A DNA stretch of 64,000 nucleotides. Origin: Bailinhaonella thermotolerans. Lineage in GTDB: Bacteria > Actinomycetota > Actinomycetes > Streptosporangiales > Streptosporangiaceae. Location: positions 496,001 to 560,000 of the forward strand of contig NZ_QZEY01000002.1 of assembly GCF_003594875.1 (NCBI RefSeq), in the 5' to 3' direction. Positions 8,454 through 16,372 of the stretch are shown in pieces (position 1 is the first letter of the stretch; the number at the start of each line of letters is the position of its first letter). Below the pieces are notes generated by a model. That model was not told the DNA's origin and ran no database searches. It saw only the letters and a program-made list of their open reading frames with translations. Made by a program: the position numbers and the translations under genes.

Positions 8454-9428
8454 TCAGGTGAGGTCGGCGACGACGCGGCGGGTGGCCTGGGCGATCAGGG
8501 CGTCGCGGGGCTCGGCCGCCGGGGCGGGGCGGTCGGTCATGACGGCGATCACGAGCGGGGGCGCGCCGGGGGGCCAGACCACGGCGACGTCGTTGGCCCT
8601 GCCGTACCTTCCGGTGCCGGTCTTGTCGGCGACCGTCCAGCCGCGGGGCACCCCGGCGCGGACGCGGAGGCGGCCGACCGGGGTGGCGTTGCGCTTGAGC
8701 CAGCCGGTGAGCAGGGCGCGCTCGGCCTCCGGGAGCGCGTCGCCGAGGATCAGCCGCCGGTAGGCGCCGGCGATCGCCTCCGGGGTGGTGGTGTCGCGCG
8801 GGTCGCCGGGGCGCATGGCGTTCAGCTCGGGTTCGTAGTGGTCCAGGCGGGTCACCGTGTCGCCGAGCCCGCGCAGGTAGGCGTTGAACCGCGCGGGGCC
8901 GCCGAGATCGCGCACCAGCAGGTCGGCGGCGGTGCCGTCGCTGTGGCGGACGGCGGCCTCGCACAGTTCCCGCAGGGTCAGGCCGGCCCCGACGTGGTTC
9001 CGGGTGACCGGGGAGATCGAGTCGATGTCATCGGCGGCGATCCTGATCCGCTTCCGCAGGCCGCCGGCGGAGTACCGGTCCAGGACGGCCGCGGCGGCCA
9101 GGGTCTTGAAGGTGGAGCAGAACGCGAACCGCTCCCCGGCCCGGTGGGCCACCACCGCGCCGGTCGCCGTGTTCAGCGCGTACACCCCGAGGCGGGCGCC
9201 GTGCCGCCGTTCGAGCGCCCTGTAGCGGGCCGGGTCCGGCGTCGCGGACGGGCCCGGGGTAGGGCTCGGGCTCGGGGCGGGCGGCGCGGTGCCCGGCGGG
9301 GTCCGGCGGGGCGCGGGCGGCGAGCCCTGCGCGGCGGGGCCCCCGGCGGCCGTGCATCCGGCGGCGGGCAGGAGCGCGGCGGCCAGGAGCAGGGCGCGGC
9401 GGGACGGCCAGGACCGGTCGGCGGGCAT
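8454..9428 (-). CDS. Class A beta-lactamase, lipoprotein type
   Basis: The 324-aa product starts at ATG 9428 behind a GAGGGAG ribosome site. A lipobox around Cys25 (LLPAAGC) and a Pro/Ser-rich tether precede the catalytic domain. The serine-hydrolase elements are present: Ser105-Thr-Phe-Lys108 (preceded by Cys104), Ser163-Asp-Gly165, Glu199-Pro-Glu-Leu-Asn203 (the Glu166/Asn170 pair) and Lys269-Thr-Gly. SDG instead of SDN is the variant seen in mycobacterial BlaC, where it is linked to a broad substrate range and reduced inhibitor sensitivity. The enzyme should hydrolyse penicillins or cephalosporins outside the membrane. It lies downstream of the kinase gene on the same strand, 316 bp away, so its own promoter is likely. 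Confidence 0.93.
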   Translation of the reverse strand: MPADRSWPSRRALLLAAALLPAAGCTAAGGPAAQGSPPAPRRTPPGTAPPAPSPSPTPGPSATPDPARYRALERRHGARLGVYALNTATGAVVAHRAGERFAFCSTFKTLAAAAVLDRYSAGGLRKRIRIAADDIDSISPVTRNHVGAGLTLRELCEAAVRHSDGTAADLLVRDLGGPARFNAYLRGLGDTVTRLDHYEPELNAMRPGDPRDTTTPEAIAGAYRRLILGDALPEAERALLTGWLKRNATPVGRLRVRAGVPRGWTVADKTGTGRYGRANDVAVVWPPGAPPLVIAVMTDRPAPAAEPRDALIAQATRRVVADLT

Positions 9429-9610
9429 TCGGCGGCTCCCTCTGTCTCTCGGGCGGCTCGCGCGGATCGGCTCCCGCGCGGGCCCCGGCCCCTACCAGAC
9501 CAGAGCGCGCCCGCCGCCGTCCAATAGGCCCGGCCCCGTCCGATCGATCGCCGAACCAATATCGTCCCAGCTCACCGGGCTCGCGTACGCCTCCGCGGCC
9601 GCCCGCGCCC

Positions 9611-9726
9611 GCCGTACGCCCCGGGGACGCACGCGCGTGAGGCCCGCCGTACGCCCAGGGGACGCACGCGCATGAGGCCCCGCCGTACGCCCAGGGGGCG
9701 CACGCGCGTGAGGCCCGCCGTACGCC
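9611..9726. repeat. 35-36-bp intergenic tandem repeat
   Basis: Three full units plus the start of a fourth begin with GCCGTACGCC at 9611, 9646, 9682 and 9717, and each contains GCACGCGCGTGAGG or a one-base variant. The array fills the gap between the histidine kinase stop and the beta-lactamase promoter region. I see no gene in the 316-bp gap. Confidence 0.85.
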
Positions 9727-9744
9727 GCCGGAGGCGCCGGGGGC

Positions 9745-11628
9745 TCAGGGGCGGGCGGTGACGGGGGCGTGGCCGGGCGGGGCGTGCGGGAGGCTGAGCG
9801 TGAAGGTGGCGCCCGCGCCGGGGACGCTGGTGACGGACGCGCGGCCGCCGTGCAGCTCGGCGAGGTGGCGGACGATGGCCAGGCCCAGCCCGCTGCCGCC
9901 GGTGCGGCGGCTGCGGGACTTGTCGGCGCGCCAGAAGCGGTCGAAGACGTGCGGCAGGTGCTCGGGGGCGATGCCCGTCCCGGTGTCCGCGACCTCGATG
10001 TCCACCCCGGAGGGGGTGGCGCGGGCGCGCAGGGTGACGCGGCCGCCGGGGCCGGTGTGACGCAGGGCGTTGACGACGAGGTTGCCGACGGCCTGGCGCA
10101 GGCGCACCGGGTCGGCGAGGAGCACCGGGTCGCCCGGGGCCTCGGTGAGCAGGGTGAGCCCGGCGGCGGCGGCGCGCCCCCGGTGCACGGTGGCGACCTG
10201 GTCGAGCAGGTCGGCGACCGCGACCGGCTCGGGGTGCAGGCGGAGTTTGCCGGCGTCGGCCAGGGCGAGCTCCTGGAGGTCGTCCACGATGTGCTGGAGC
10301 AGCAGCGTCTCCTCGACCAGCGACGCCACCAGCTCGCGGTCCAGCTCGGCCACGCCGTCCTGGGCCGCCTCCAGCCAGCCGCGCACGTTGCTGATCGGCG
10401 TGCGCAGCTCGTGGGAGACGTCGCTCACCATCTCCCTGCGCTGCCGCTCCATGCGGTCCAGGTGCTCGGCCATCTCGTTGAACGCCGCCGCGAGCTGCCC
10501 GATCTCGCCCCGGTCGCGCACGTCCACGCGAGCGGTGGCGTCGCCCTCGCGCATCCGCCGCACCGCCCCCGTGAGCGCGTGCACGGGCCGGGTCAGCCGG
10601 GTGGCGATCAGCGCGCTCACGCCGACCGCGAGCACGAGCACGAGGGCGGCGGCCCCGGTGATGCGGAGCGTGCCGCCCGGGCCGAGTTCGAGGCCCGCCG
10701 CCTGCTCGGGCGTGCCGATGAAGAGCACCGCCGGCGGCGCGACGTACGGCCTGAGCTGGGCGCGGCGCTCCTCCGCCAGGCACGCGGCGACCTGCCGCTC
10801 GGTGGCCGGCGTGCGGGAGGGCCGGGCGGTCCAGGTGAGGTCCGGCCGCAGGATGACCGGGGACAGGCCCGAGCGGCGCAGGCACGCCGTCACCCGCGTC
10901 TGCAGCTCGCGCAGCGCCCTGCGCTCCGTCGCCACGGGTTCGCGCAGCTCGTCCGCCCCGCAGGCCTCCTCCACGCCCAGGGGGAGCTCGCCGGGCGTCC
11001 CCGGCGGCGCGGGCATGGGGGTGGGGGCCGCCCGGGGGTCGCCGGCGGGCGCGGACGGCGTGGCCGCCGGGACCGGCGAGAGGACGGCGGAGGCGCGCCC
11101 GCCCGGGGCGACGGTGACCCGGCCGGCCACGCCGTACCGCTCGCGGGCGCAGGCCACGACCCGGCCGGCGGCCGCGCGGGAGCGGGCTCGCTCGGCGGCG
11201 GTGAGGGTGAACGGCCCGGTGGCGCGGCGGTCGATGCGGTCGGCGGCGGCCGAGGGCACGAGGGTCACGTCCACGGCGAGGGGGTCCACCACGGCCGAGG
11301 GGCGCGCGGGGAGCGGCGAGCCGGGCTCGGCGGAGTCGGCGATGACGCGGCGCGGCTCGGTGGTGAGGGCGATCCTGCGGCCGGTGCCGCGGGCCAGCTC
11401 GCGGACGAGCGGGGCCACGCCGTCCCAGGTTCGGTGGGTCGCGGCGTATCCCAGCAGCTCGTCGTTGATCCGGGCGTCGCTCGCCAGCGTCTCGCCCTGC
11501 TCCTGCCGGATCGTGCCGGACGTGCTCGTCGCGGCGAGCCAGGCCGTCGCCGTGATCGAGCAGATCGCGACCAGGACCGAGCCCGCGAGCAGGCGGACGA
11601 GCAGGCCGTGCCCGCGGTTACGCGCCAT
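9745..11628 (-). CDS. Sensor histidine kinase (HAMP, HisKA, HATPase)
   Basis: The 627-aa kinase has an N-terminal membrane helix (LLVRLLAGSVLVAICSITAT), a large extracytoplasmic sensor of about 270 residues with four Cys, and a second helix (ALVLVLAVGVSALIA). HAMP follows, then the dimerisation domain with phospho-accepting His406 in DVSHELRTP. The ATPase part has N-box LVVNALRHTGPGG, G1 VADTGTGIAP, F-box DRFWRADKSR and G2 GGSGLGLAI. It starts at ATG 11628 and overlaps the response regulator end by 11 nt, so the two are co-translated. The signal is not known. The neighbouring beta-lactamase and L,D-transpeptidase suggest cell-envelope or beta-lactam stress. Confidence 0.95.
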   Translation of the reverse strand: MARNRGHGLLVRLLAGSVLVAICSITATAWLAATSTSGTIRQEQGETLASDARINDELLGYAATHRTWDGVAPLVRELARGTGRRIALTTEPRRVIADSAEPGSPLPARPSAVVDPLAVDVTLVPSAAADRIDRRATGPFTLTAAERARSRAAAGRVVACARERYGVAGRVTVAPGGRASAVLSPVPAATPSAPAGDPRAAPTPMPAPPGTPGELPLGVEEACGADELREPVATERRALRELQTRVTACLRRSGLSPVILRPDLTWTARPSRTPATERQVAACLAEERRAQLRPYVAPPAVLFIGTPEQAAGLELGPGGTLRITGAAALVLVLAVGVSALIATRLTRPVHALTGAVRRMREGDATARVDVRDRGEIGQLAAAFNEMAEHLDRMERQRREMVSDVSHELRTPISNVRGWLEAAQDGVAELDRELVASLVEETLLLQHIVDDLQELALADAGKLRLHPEPVAVADLLDQVATVHRGRAAAAGLTLLTEAPGDPVLLADPVRLRQAVGNLVVNALRHTGPGGRVTLRARATPSGVDIEVADTGTGIAPEHLPHVFDRFWRADKSRSRRTGGSGLGLAIVRHLAELHGGRASVTSVPGAGATFTLSLPHAPPGHAPVTARP

Positions 11629-12310
11629 GCCCGGCCAGCTTGTAGCCGACGCCGTACACGGTCAGCAGGTGCGCGGGCCTGCGCGGGTCCGGCTCGATCT
11701 TGCGGCGCAGGTTCATGACGTGCACGTCCACGGTGCGGGCGGTGATGTACCGGTCGAACCCGTTGACGGCCTCCAGGAGCTGTTCCCTGGTGAACACGCG
11801 GTCGGGCTCGGCGGCGAGCGTCCGCAGGATCTGGAACTCGGCGGGGGTGCAGGACACCTCCGCGCCCGCCATGGTCACCGTGTGCCGGAGGGGGTCCACG
11901 GTGAGGGGGCCCGCGACGTACGTCTCGCGGCCGGAGTCCCGCGCGCGGCGGGCCCGGCGCAGCAGCGTGCGCACCCGGGCCATCAGCTCCCGGGGGCTGT
12001 AGGGCTTGGTCATGTAGTCGTCCGCGCCCAGGTCCAGGCCGAGCAGCAGGTCGTCCTCGGTGGACCTGGCGGTCAGCATCAGCACGGCGACGTCGGACTC
12101 GGCGCGCAGCACGCGGCACACGTCGAGCCCGTCCACGCGGGGCATCATCACGTCGAGCACGATCAGGTCCGGCGGGCGGCGGCGGGCCTCGTCGATCGCG
12201 GCGCGGCCGTCGTGCACCACCTGGACCGTGTGCCCCTCACGCTGGAGATAGCGGCGGACCAGCTCGGCCTGCTTCAGGTCGTCCTCCGCCACCAGCACGT
12301 GGGCGCACAT
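11618..12310 (-). CDS. OmpR/PhoB-family response regulator
   Basis: The 230-aa protein has a receiver domain with acidic residues at 10-11, phospho-acceptor Asp53 in IVLDVMMPR and the conserved Lys in MTKPYSP. A winged-helix domain follows (YVAGPLTVDPLRHTV, then YITARTVDVHVMNLRRKIE). It starts at ATG 12310 behind GGAGGTAGCGG. It is the first gene of a two-gene operon with the overlapping kinase. The 138-bp gap to the divergent L,D-transpeptidase gene contains TCACGG direct repeats with an 11-bp step, the geometry OmpR-type dimers prefer. Confidence 0.95.
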   Translation of the reverse strand: MCAHVLVAEDDLKQAELVRRYLQREGHTVQVVHDGRAAIDEARRRPPDLIVLDVMMPRVDGLDVCRVLRAESDVAVLMLTARSTEDDLLLGLDLGADDYMTKPYSPRELMARVRTLLRRARRARDSGRETYVAGPLTVDPLRHTVTMAGAEVSCTPAEFQILRTLAAEPDRVFTREQLLEAVNGFDRYITARTVDVHVMNLRRKIEPDPRRPAHLLTVYGVGYKLAGHGA

Positions 12311-12370
12311 CCGCTACCTCCACTTTTGCGTGTTTCGCGGCTTTTGATACGCCGCCGAGACTAAGCGCTA

Positions 12371-12405
12371 TCACGGGCGGCTCGCGCCTCACGGGATCCT
12401 CACGG
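12371..12405. promoter_or_regulatory. Candidate response-regulator binding repeats
   Basis: TCACGG occurs at 12371, 12389 and 12400. The last two are 11 bp apart, which fits tandem half-sites on one DNA face. They lie between the divergent response regulator and L,D-transpeptidase genes. Confidence 0.35.
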
Positions 12406-12448
12406 CGGCCTGACAGGTTCTTCACATTCCCCCGGCAGCATCTCCGGC

Positions 12449-13321
12449 ATGCGCCTGTCCATGATCGACCGAAGCGCCCGGGGACCCGCCCGCGCCGTCG
12501 CGGCCGCGCTCCTGGCCGCCGCCGTCGCGGCCTGCGCGACCGCCTGCGGGGCCCCGGGGAACGCGGATCCCGTACGGCGGGGCGCCGGCCCAGCCATACC
12601 GGAGACGGGGGCCGGCGGCCCCGCCGTACGGGATCCCGGGGGCGGCGCGGCGAACGGCTCCGGGGAGGGCTCCGCGGCGGGCTCCGGGGACGGCCCGGCG
12701 GGGACGGCGGGGGCTCGCGGCGGCGACGCGCTGATCGCGACGGCGCGGGGCGCGTCGGTGCCGGTCTTCGCCGAAAAGGGGGCGGCCGCCCCGCGCCGGT
12801 CGCTGGCCAGCCCGAACGAGGCGGGCGCGCCGCGTGTCCTGCTGGTGCGGGAGACGGCGGGCGCGTGGCTGAGGGTGCTGCTGCCGGTACGGCCCAACGG
12901 CAGCACGGGCTGGGTCCGCGCGGCCGACGTCACCCTGTCCCGGACGGCGTACCGGGTCGAGATCGACGCGAAGGGGTTCCGGTTCACGGTCCGCCACGGG
13001 GGCCGGGCCGTGCGCTCGGGGAAGGTCGCGACGGGCGAGGGCGGCACCCCGACCCCGGGCGGCCTCTTCTACCTCACCGAACTGGTCAGGCCGGCCGACC
13101 GGGACGGCGTCTACGGGGCGTACGCCTTCGGCCTGAGCGGCTTCTCTCCCGTCCTGAAGTCCTTCGCGGGCGGGCCCGGCCAGCTCGCGATCCACGGGAC
13201 GAACCGCTCCGGGGCGCTCGGGAGCCGCGCCAGCCACGGCTGCGTGCGGGTCTCGAACACCGACATCACCTGGATGGCGGAGCGGCTCCCCCTCGGCACC
13301 CCGGTCCTCATCACGACCTGA
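12449..13321 (+). CDS. L,D-transpeptidase (YkuD domain), probable lipoprotein
   Basis: The 290-aa product starts at ATG 12449. A long hydrophobic signal (AVAAALLAAAVAACATACG) ends in a lipobox-like Cys. A Gly/Ser-rich linker and an SH3-like segment (RVLLVRETAGAWLRVLLPVR, then STGWVRAADV) precede the YkuD fold. The catalytic motif is complete: LAIHGTN, then SHGCVRVSN with the nucleophilic Cys and its His and Arg partners. L,D-transpeptidases make 3-3 cross-links in peptidoglycan and resist most penicillins. The gene is divergent from the response regulator and next to a beta-lactamase locus, which suggests a shared response to wall damage. Confidence 0.93.
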   Translation: MRLSMIDRSARGPARAVAAALLAAAVAACATACGAPGNADPVRRGAGPAIPETGAGGPAVRDPGGGAANGSGEGSAAGSGDGPAGTAGARGGDALIATARGASVPVFAEKGAAAPRRSLASPNEAGAPRVLLVRETAGAWLRVLLPVRPNGSTGWVRAADVTLSRTAYRVEIDAKGFRFTVRHGGRAVRSGKVATGEGGTPTPGGLFYLTELVRPADRDGVYGAYAFGLSGFSPVLKSFAGGPGQLAIHGTNRSGALGSRASHGCVRVSNTDITWMAERLPLGTPVLITT

Positions 13322-13412
13322 GCGCCACCCCGCTTCCCGGCGCCACCCCGCTTCCCGGCGTCTCCCCATGTCGGCACCTCCCCCATATCGGCACCTCCCC
13401 CTTATCGGCATC
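13322..13412. repeat. Two short tandem repeats between the transpeptidase and a small secreted-protein gene
   Basis: GCGCCACCCCGCTTCCCG occurs twice in a row from 13322. An ATCGGCACCTCCCCC-type unit then occurs in three imperfect copies (about 13370-13412). The stretch separates the two same-strand genes and holds no ORF of its own. Confidence 0.7.
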
Positions 13413-13437
13413 CGCCTGTTCCGAGAGAAGGAAAGTC

Positions 13438-13698
13438 ATGCGCACTCGAACCGCGATCACCGTCCTGGCCCTGGGCTTCGGGCTGCTCGCCGGGGCCGCC
13501 GGCACCGCCGCCGCGGCCGCCTCCGCCCCGGCCCCCGCACCGGCCCCGGCCTCCACCCCCGCCCCGGCGGAGACCCCCACCTCCCGGCCGGGCGAGGGCA
13601 CCCCCGCCCCGGTCCCGCCGCCGGACTCCCCCGGGTCCGCCCCCACCGAGGCCCCCCGCCCGCGCCCGATCGACGCGAACCCCCGCTACACGGGCTGA
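13438..13698 (+). CDS. Small secreted Pro/Ala-rich protein
   Basis: The 86-aa product starts at ATG 13438 after AGAAGGAAAG, a good ribosome site. It has a classical signal peptide (MRTRTAITVLALGFGLLAG, cleavage near TAAAAA). The mature part of about 60 residues is almost entirely Pro, Ala, Ser, Thr and Glu and ends in IDANPRYTG. No domain is recognised. It could be a wall-associated or secreted peptide. Its position behind the L,D-transpeptidase suggests, but does not show, an envelope role. A GC-rich hairpin follows the stop. Confidence 0.7.
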   Translation: MRTRTAITVLALGFGLLAGAAGTAAAAASAPAPAPAPASTPAPAETPTSRPGEGTPAPVPPPDSPGSAPTEAPRPRPIDANPRYTG

Positions 13699-13709
13699 CC
13701 CGCCCTCCC

Positions 13710-13741
13710 GGCCCCGTTCCCGCCCCGGCGGGGGCGGGGCC
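13710..13741 (+). terminator. Candidate intrinsic terminator hairpin
   Basis: GGCCCCG (13710-13716) and the following C-run pair with GGGGCGGGGCC (ending 13741) just after the small secreted-protein gene. A short T-containing tail (TTCGCCTT) follows. Confidence 0.5.
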
Positions 13742-13787
13742 TTCGCCTTCCGCTCGCCCGCCCGCTCCGGCCCGAGCCCGCGGCCCG

Positions 13788-13872
13788 GCCGCACGGCGTC
13801 CGCACCCGGCCGTACGGCGTCCCCGCCCGGCCGTACGGCGTCCGCACCCGGTCGTACGGCGTCCCCGCCCGG
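13788..13872. repeat. 21-bp tandem repeat containing GCCGTACGGC
   Basis: Four units of the form GGCCGTACGGCGTCC plus CGCACCC or CCGCCC lie in a row. They are non-coding: the 319-bp gap from 13699 to 14017 holds a hairpin and this array but no gene I can support. Confidence 0.85.
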
Positions 13873-14017
13873 CGGGCCGGACCGCGATCCCGACCGCGTG
13901 GATCATGGTGTTCCCGTCGAGGCCGGTCGGCGCGCGCAGGGCCCAGTCGGTCCGGCGCAGGCCGTTCGGCCAGGTGCGGGCGGGTGGGGGCCCGGCCGGA
14001 GGCGGGGGAACCGCGGG

Positions 14018-15190
14018 TCACAGGAAGGTGAGGGGGGCGAGGGCGAGGGAGCGGTGATGGGCCAGGCGGGTGGTCTCGGCTTCCAGTGCGGAGTGGTCGG
14101 CGGGGCGGAGGGGCGCTGCGGGCTCGACGGGCTCGACGGTGACGGCCAGGCGGCGGCCGGTCTTCTTCGGGCGCCAGAGGGCGCGCACCTCGCCGGCGAC
14201 GAGGACCACGCCGGGATTGCCGCTCGCGCGCCAGATCCGCTTCCTGAGGCCGGCGTCGGGGACGAGCAGGGCGCGGTCGCGGACCTGGAGGTAGGGGTCG
14301 TGCGGGGCCAGCATGCGCACGCGGGGGGCGCGCGGCGGTGATTCGAGGTCCGGCAGGCACTCGCGCAGGACCCAGGCCGGGACGTCGCCGGCCCGCACCT
14401 CCGCCAGGTCGTCCCGCACGGTCTCCCACATCCGCCGGGCCTGCGCCTCGCCCACGCCGGCCCACCCGGCCAGGTCCTCCGGGGTGGACGGGCCCAGGGC
14501 CCGCAGGTACCTGCGGACCAGTTCCGCCCGCGCGCCCTCCCCGTCCCCGGCGGGCGACGCCCCCCGCAGCAGCGGGGACCTCCCCCGGGTGCCGCCGTGG
14601 CGCAGAAGCCCGCGCAGCGACAGCACCGGCAGCGCGAACCGCACCAGCGACTCCCCCAGGAACTGGCCCCCGGCGTACGGCGACCGCCCCCGCCAGCCCG
14701 CGCGCGTCCCGGCGGGCAGCCGATCGGTGATCCGCCGGGCCGCGGCGCGCCCCAGGTCGTCCTTGGTCAGCTCGGTCCCGTCGAGGGCCTCCGCCACCGC
14801 CTCGGCGCTCAGCCGTACCAGCTCCCGGGCGGGGAGGTCCAGCCCGTCCAGCGCGGGGACCGCCCCGCGCAGGAACTCACGCAGCTCCTCCTCGCCCTCG
14901 GGCAGGAGGCCGCGCGTGAACACCGCCGCGTCGCGCGCGGGGTACACGTGCGGGGCGCCGCGCGGGCCGAACGCCTGCACCAGCGTCCCGCCCTCCAGCT
15001 CCGCCGCCACGGCCGCCCCGGTCAGGTCCCGCACCCGCGCCGACAGCGCCAGCCCCGCCGCGCCCGGGGGCGAGTTCTGCGGGCAGCACCGCCCCGCGAC
15101 CGTGACCAGCTCACCGGCCGCGGCGGGCTTCCCGAGCCCCTGCCGCGCCAGCCGGAACCGCAGCACCTGTTCCCGCCCGACCCTGAGCAC
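14018..15190 (-). CDS. Winged-helix DNA-binding protein (HTH_42/AlkZ-like family)
   Basis: The 390-aa product resembles actinobacterial winged-helix proteins of the HTH_42 group. It starts VLRVGREQVLRFRLARQGL and shows LSARVRDL, the segment TLVQAFGPRGAPHVYPARD, a central RYLRALGPSTPEDLAGWAG helix and the C-terminal part YLQVRDRALLVPD with GVVLVAGEVRALWRPKK. Some members of this fold are DNA glycosylases that unhook alkylated or cross-linked bases (AlkZ/YcaQ). For this branch the activity is unproven. I chose GTG 15190 because family members begin a few residues before REQVL; a GTG 36 nt upstream is possible. The gene stands alone. Confidence 0.8.
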   Translation of the reverse strand: MLRVGREQVLRFRLARQGLGKPAAAGELVTVAGRCCPQNSPPGAAGLALSARVRDLTGAAVAAELEGGTLVQAFGPRGAPHVYPARDAAVFTRGLLPEGEEELREFLRGAVPALDGLDLPARELVRLSAEAVAEALDGTELTKDDLGRAAARRITDRLPAGTRAGWRGRSPYAGGQFLGESLVRFALPVLSLRGLLRHGGTRGRSPLLRGASPAGDGEGARAELVRRYLRALGPSTPEDLAGWAGVGEAQARRMWETVRDDLAEVRAGDVPAWVLRECLPDLESPPRAPRVRMLAPHDPYLQVRDRALLVPDAGLRKRIWRASGNPGVVLVAGEVRALWRPKKTGRRLAVTVEPVEPAAPLRPADHSALEAETTRLAHHRSLALAPLTFL

Positions 15191-15280
15191 GCCCCTCCCA
15201 TACCCGCGGGGGACGCCACGGATCACCCCGGCGGCCCACCGGCACGGCGCCGGCGGGACACCCCCGGGCCGTCAGGGCGC

Positions 15281-15330
15281 CGGTGAGCCGGTGAGCCGGT
15301 GAGCCGGTGAGCCGGTGAGCCGGTGAGCCG
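15281..15330. repeat. 8-bp microsatellite, unit CGGTGAGC
   Basis: The unit CGGTGAGC is repeated perfectly about six times without interruption, in the gap between the winged-helix gene and the SDR gene. A unit length not divisible by three and the non-coding site make it a likely length-variable locus. Confidence 0.9.
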
Positions 15331-15355
15331 CCCCGGCGCCGCCGTACGGGGTGCG

Positions 15356-16282
15356 TCACACGCGGGAACGCCACCACGCGACCGTCTCGGTGAGCATCTC
15401 GCCGAGGGGCGCGGGCTCCTGGCCGAAGGTGCCGGTGAAGGCGGAGGAGTCGGCCACGAACGGCCGGTCCACCTGGTAGCTCACCGCCAGGACCTCGCGG
15501 ACCAGGGGCGAGGCGAGGGCGGCGAGCCGCAGGGCGGGGCGCGGGATGCGGCTCACGCGCGGCTCGGGGGCGCCGGCCTCGCGGGCGAGGAGCCGGGCCA
15601 TCTCGCGGATGGAGCGGGGCGGCGGCGACGGCACGTGCCAGGCCCGCCCCCACGCCCGGGGGTCCGTCGCCAGGGTGATCATCGCCCGGGCGGCGTCCGG
15701 CAGATAGGTCCAGGTGTGCGGCGCGTCGGGGTCACCCGTGACGCGGATCGGGCGGCCGGCCAGCAGGGGCGGCATGAAGCGGGCGTTCAGCAGGGACGGG
15801 TCGGTCGCGCCCGGGCCGAAGTAGTCGGAGGAGCGCGCCTCGGTCACCCGGGCCCGGCCCGCCTCGTGCGCGGCCAGCGCCTCGGCCCAGATCCGCGCCC
15901 GGACCCGCCCCTTGGTCTCGGTCGCGGCGAGCGGCAGCGACTCGGTCATCGGCCCGTCCACCGGGCCGTAGGCGTACAGGTTCCCGGCGTTCACGAGCAC
16001 GGCCCCGGTCTTCTCGGCCGCGCGCAGCGCCGCCGCGGCGAGCGGCGGCCACTCCTGGGGCCAGCGGTGGTACGGCGGGTTCGCGCAGTTGTAGAGCGCG
16101 TCGGCCCCCTCCGCGGCCCGCGTGAGCCCGTCCGCGGAGGCGGCGTCGAGGGCGACCCGCCGCGTGCCCTCCGGGCCGGTCCCTGAGCGGGTGACCACCA
16201 CGACGTCGTGCCCGTCGGCGGCGAGCAGCCGCGCCACGTGGCCTCCGATCTGGCCCGTCCCGATCACGACGTGCGTGCCCAT
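15356..16282 (-). CDS. NAD(P)-dependent epimerase/reductase (extended SDR-like)
   Basis: The 308-aa product starts at ATG 16282, 6-7 nt after AGCGGAGG. It has an N-terminal dinucleotide-binding motif VIGTGQIGGHVARLL followed by VVVVTRSG. A NAGNLYAYGP segment occupies the place of the active-site Tyr, and the substrate domain shows SSDYFGPGATDPSLL and WTYLPDAARAMI. The protein belongs with NAD-dependent epimerase/dehydratase-like reductases; the substrate cannot be read. It is 90 bp downstream of the monooxygenase gene on the same strand, so the two may be one transcript. Confidence 0.83.
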   Translation of the reverse strand: MGTHVVIGTGQIGGHVARLLAADGHDVVVVTRSGTGPEGTRRVALDAASADGLTRAAEGADALYNCANPPYHRWPQEWPPLAAAALRAAEKTGAVLVNAGNLYAYGPVDGPMTESLPLAATETKGRVRARIWAEALAAHEAGRARVTEARSSDYFGPGATDPSLLNARFMPPLLAGRPIRVTGDPDAPHTWTYLPDAARAMITLATDPRAWGRAWHVPSPPPRSIREMARLLAREAGAPEPRVSRIPRPALRLAALASPLVREVLAVSYQVDRPFVADSSAFTGTFGQEPAPLGEMLTETVAWWRSRV

Positions 16283-16372
16283 CTCGACCTCCGCTCCCCC
16301 GGCAACCGGAGGGCCCATGCTCGGCGACGAAGATCGTCCGCGTCAAGCGCGGGTGTCCGGCCGCCGCGGCCC

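Noticed and set aside
9611-9726. CRISPR array
   Set aside because: The units are directly adjacent, with no unique spacers and no cas genes nearby; it is a tandem repeat.
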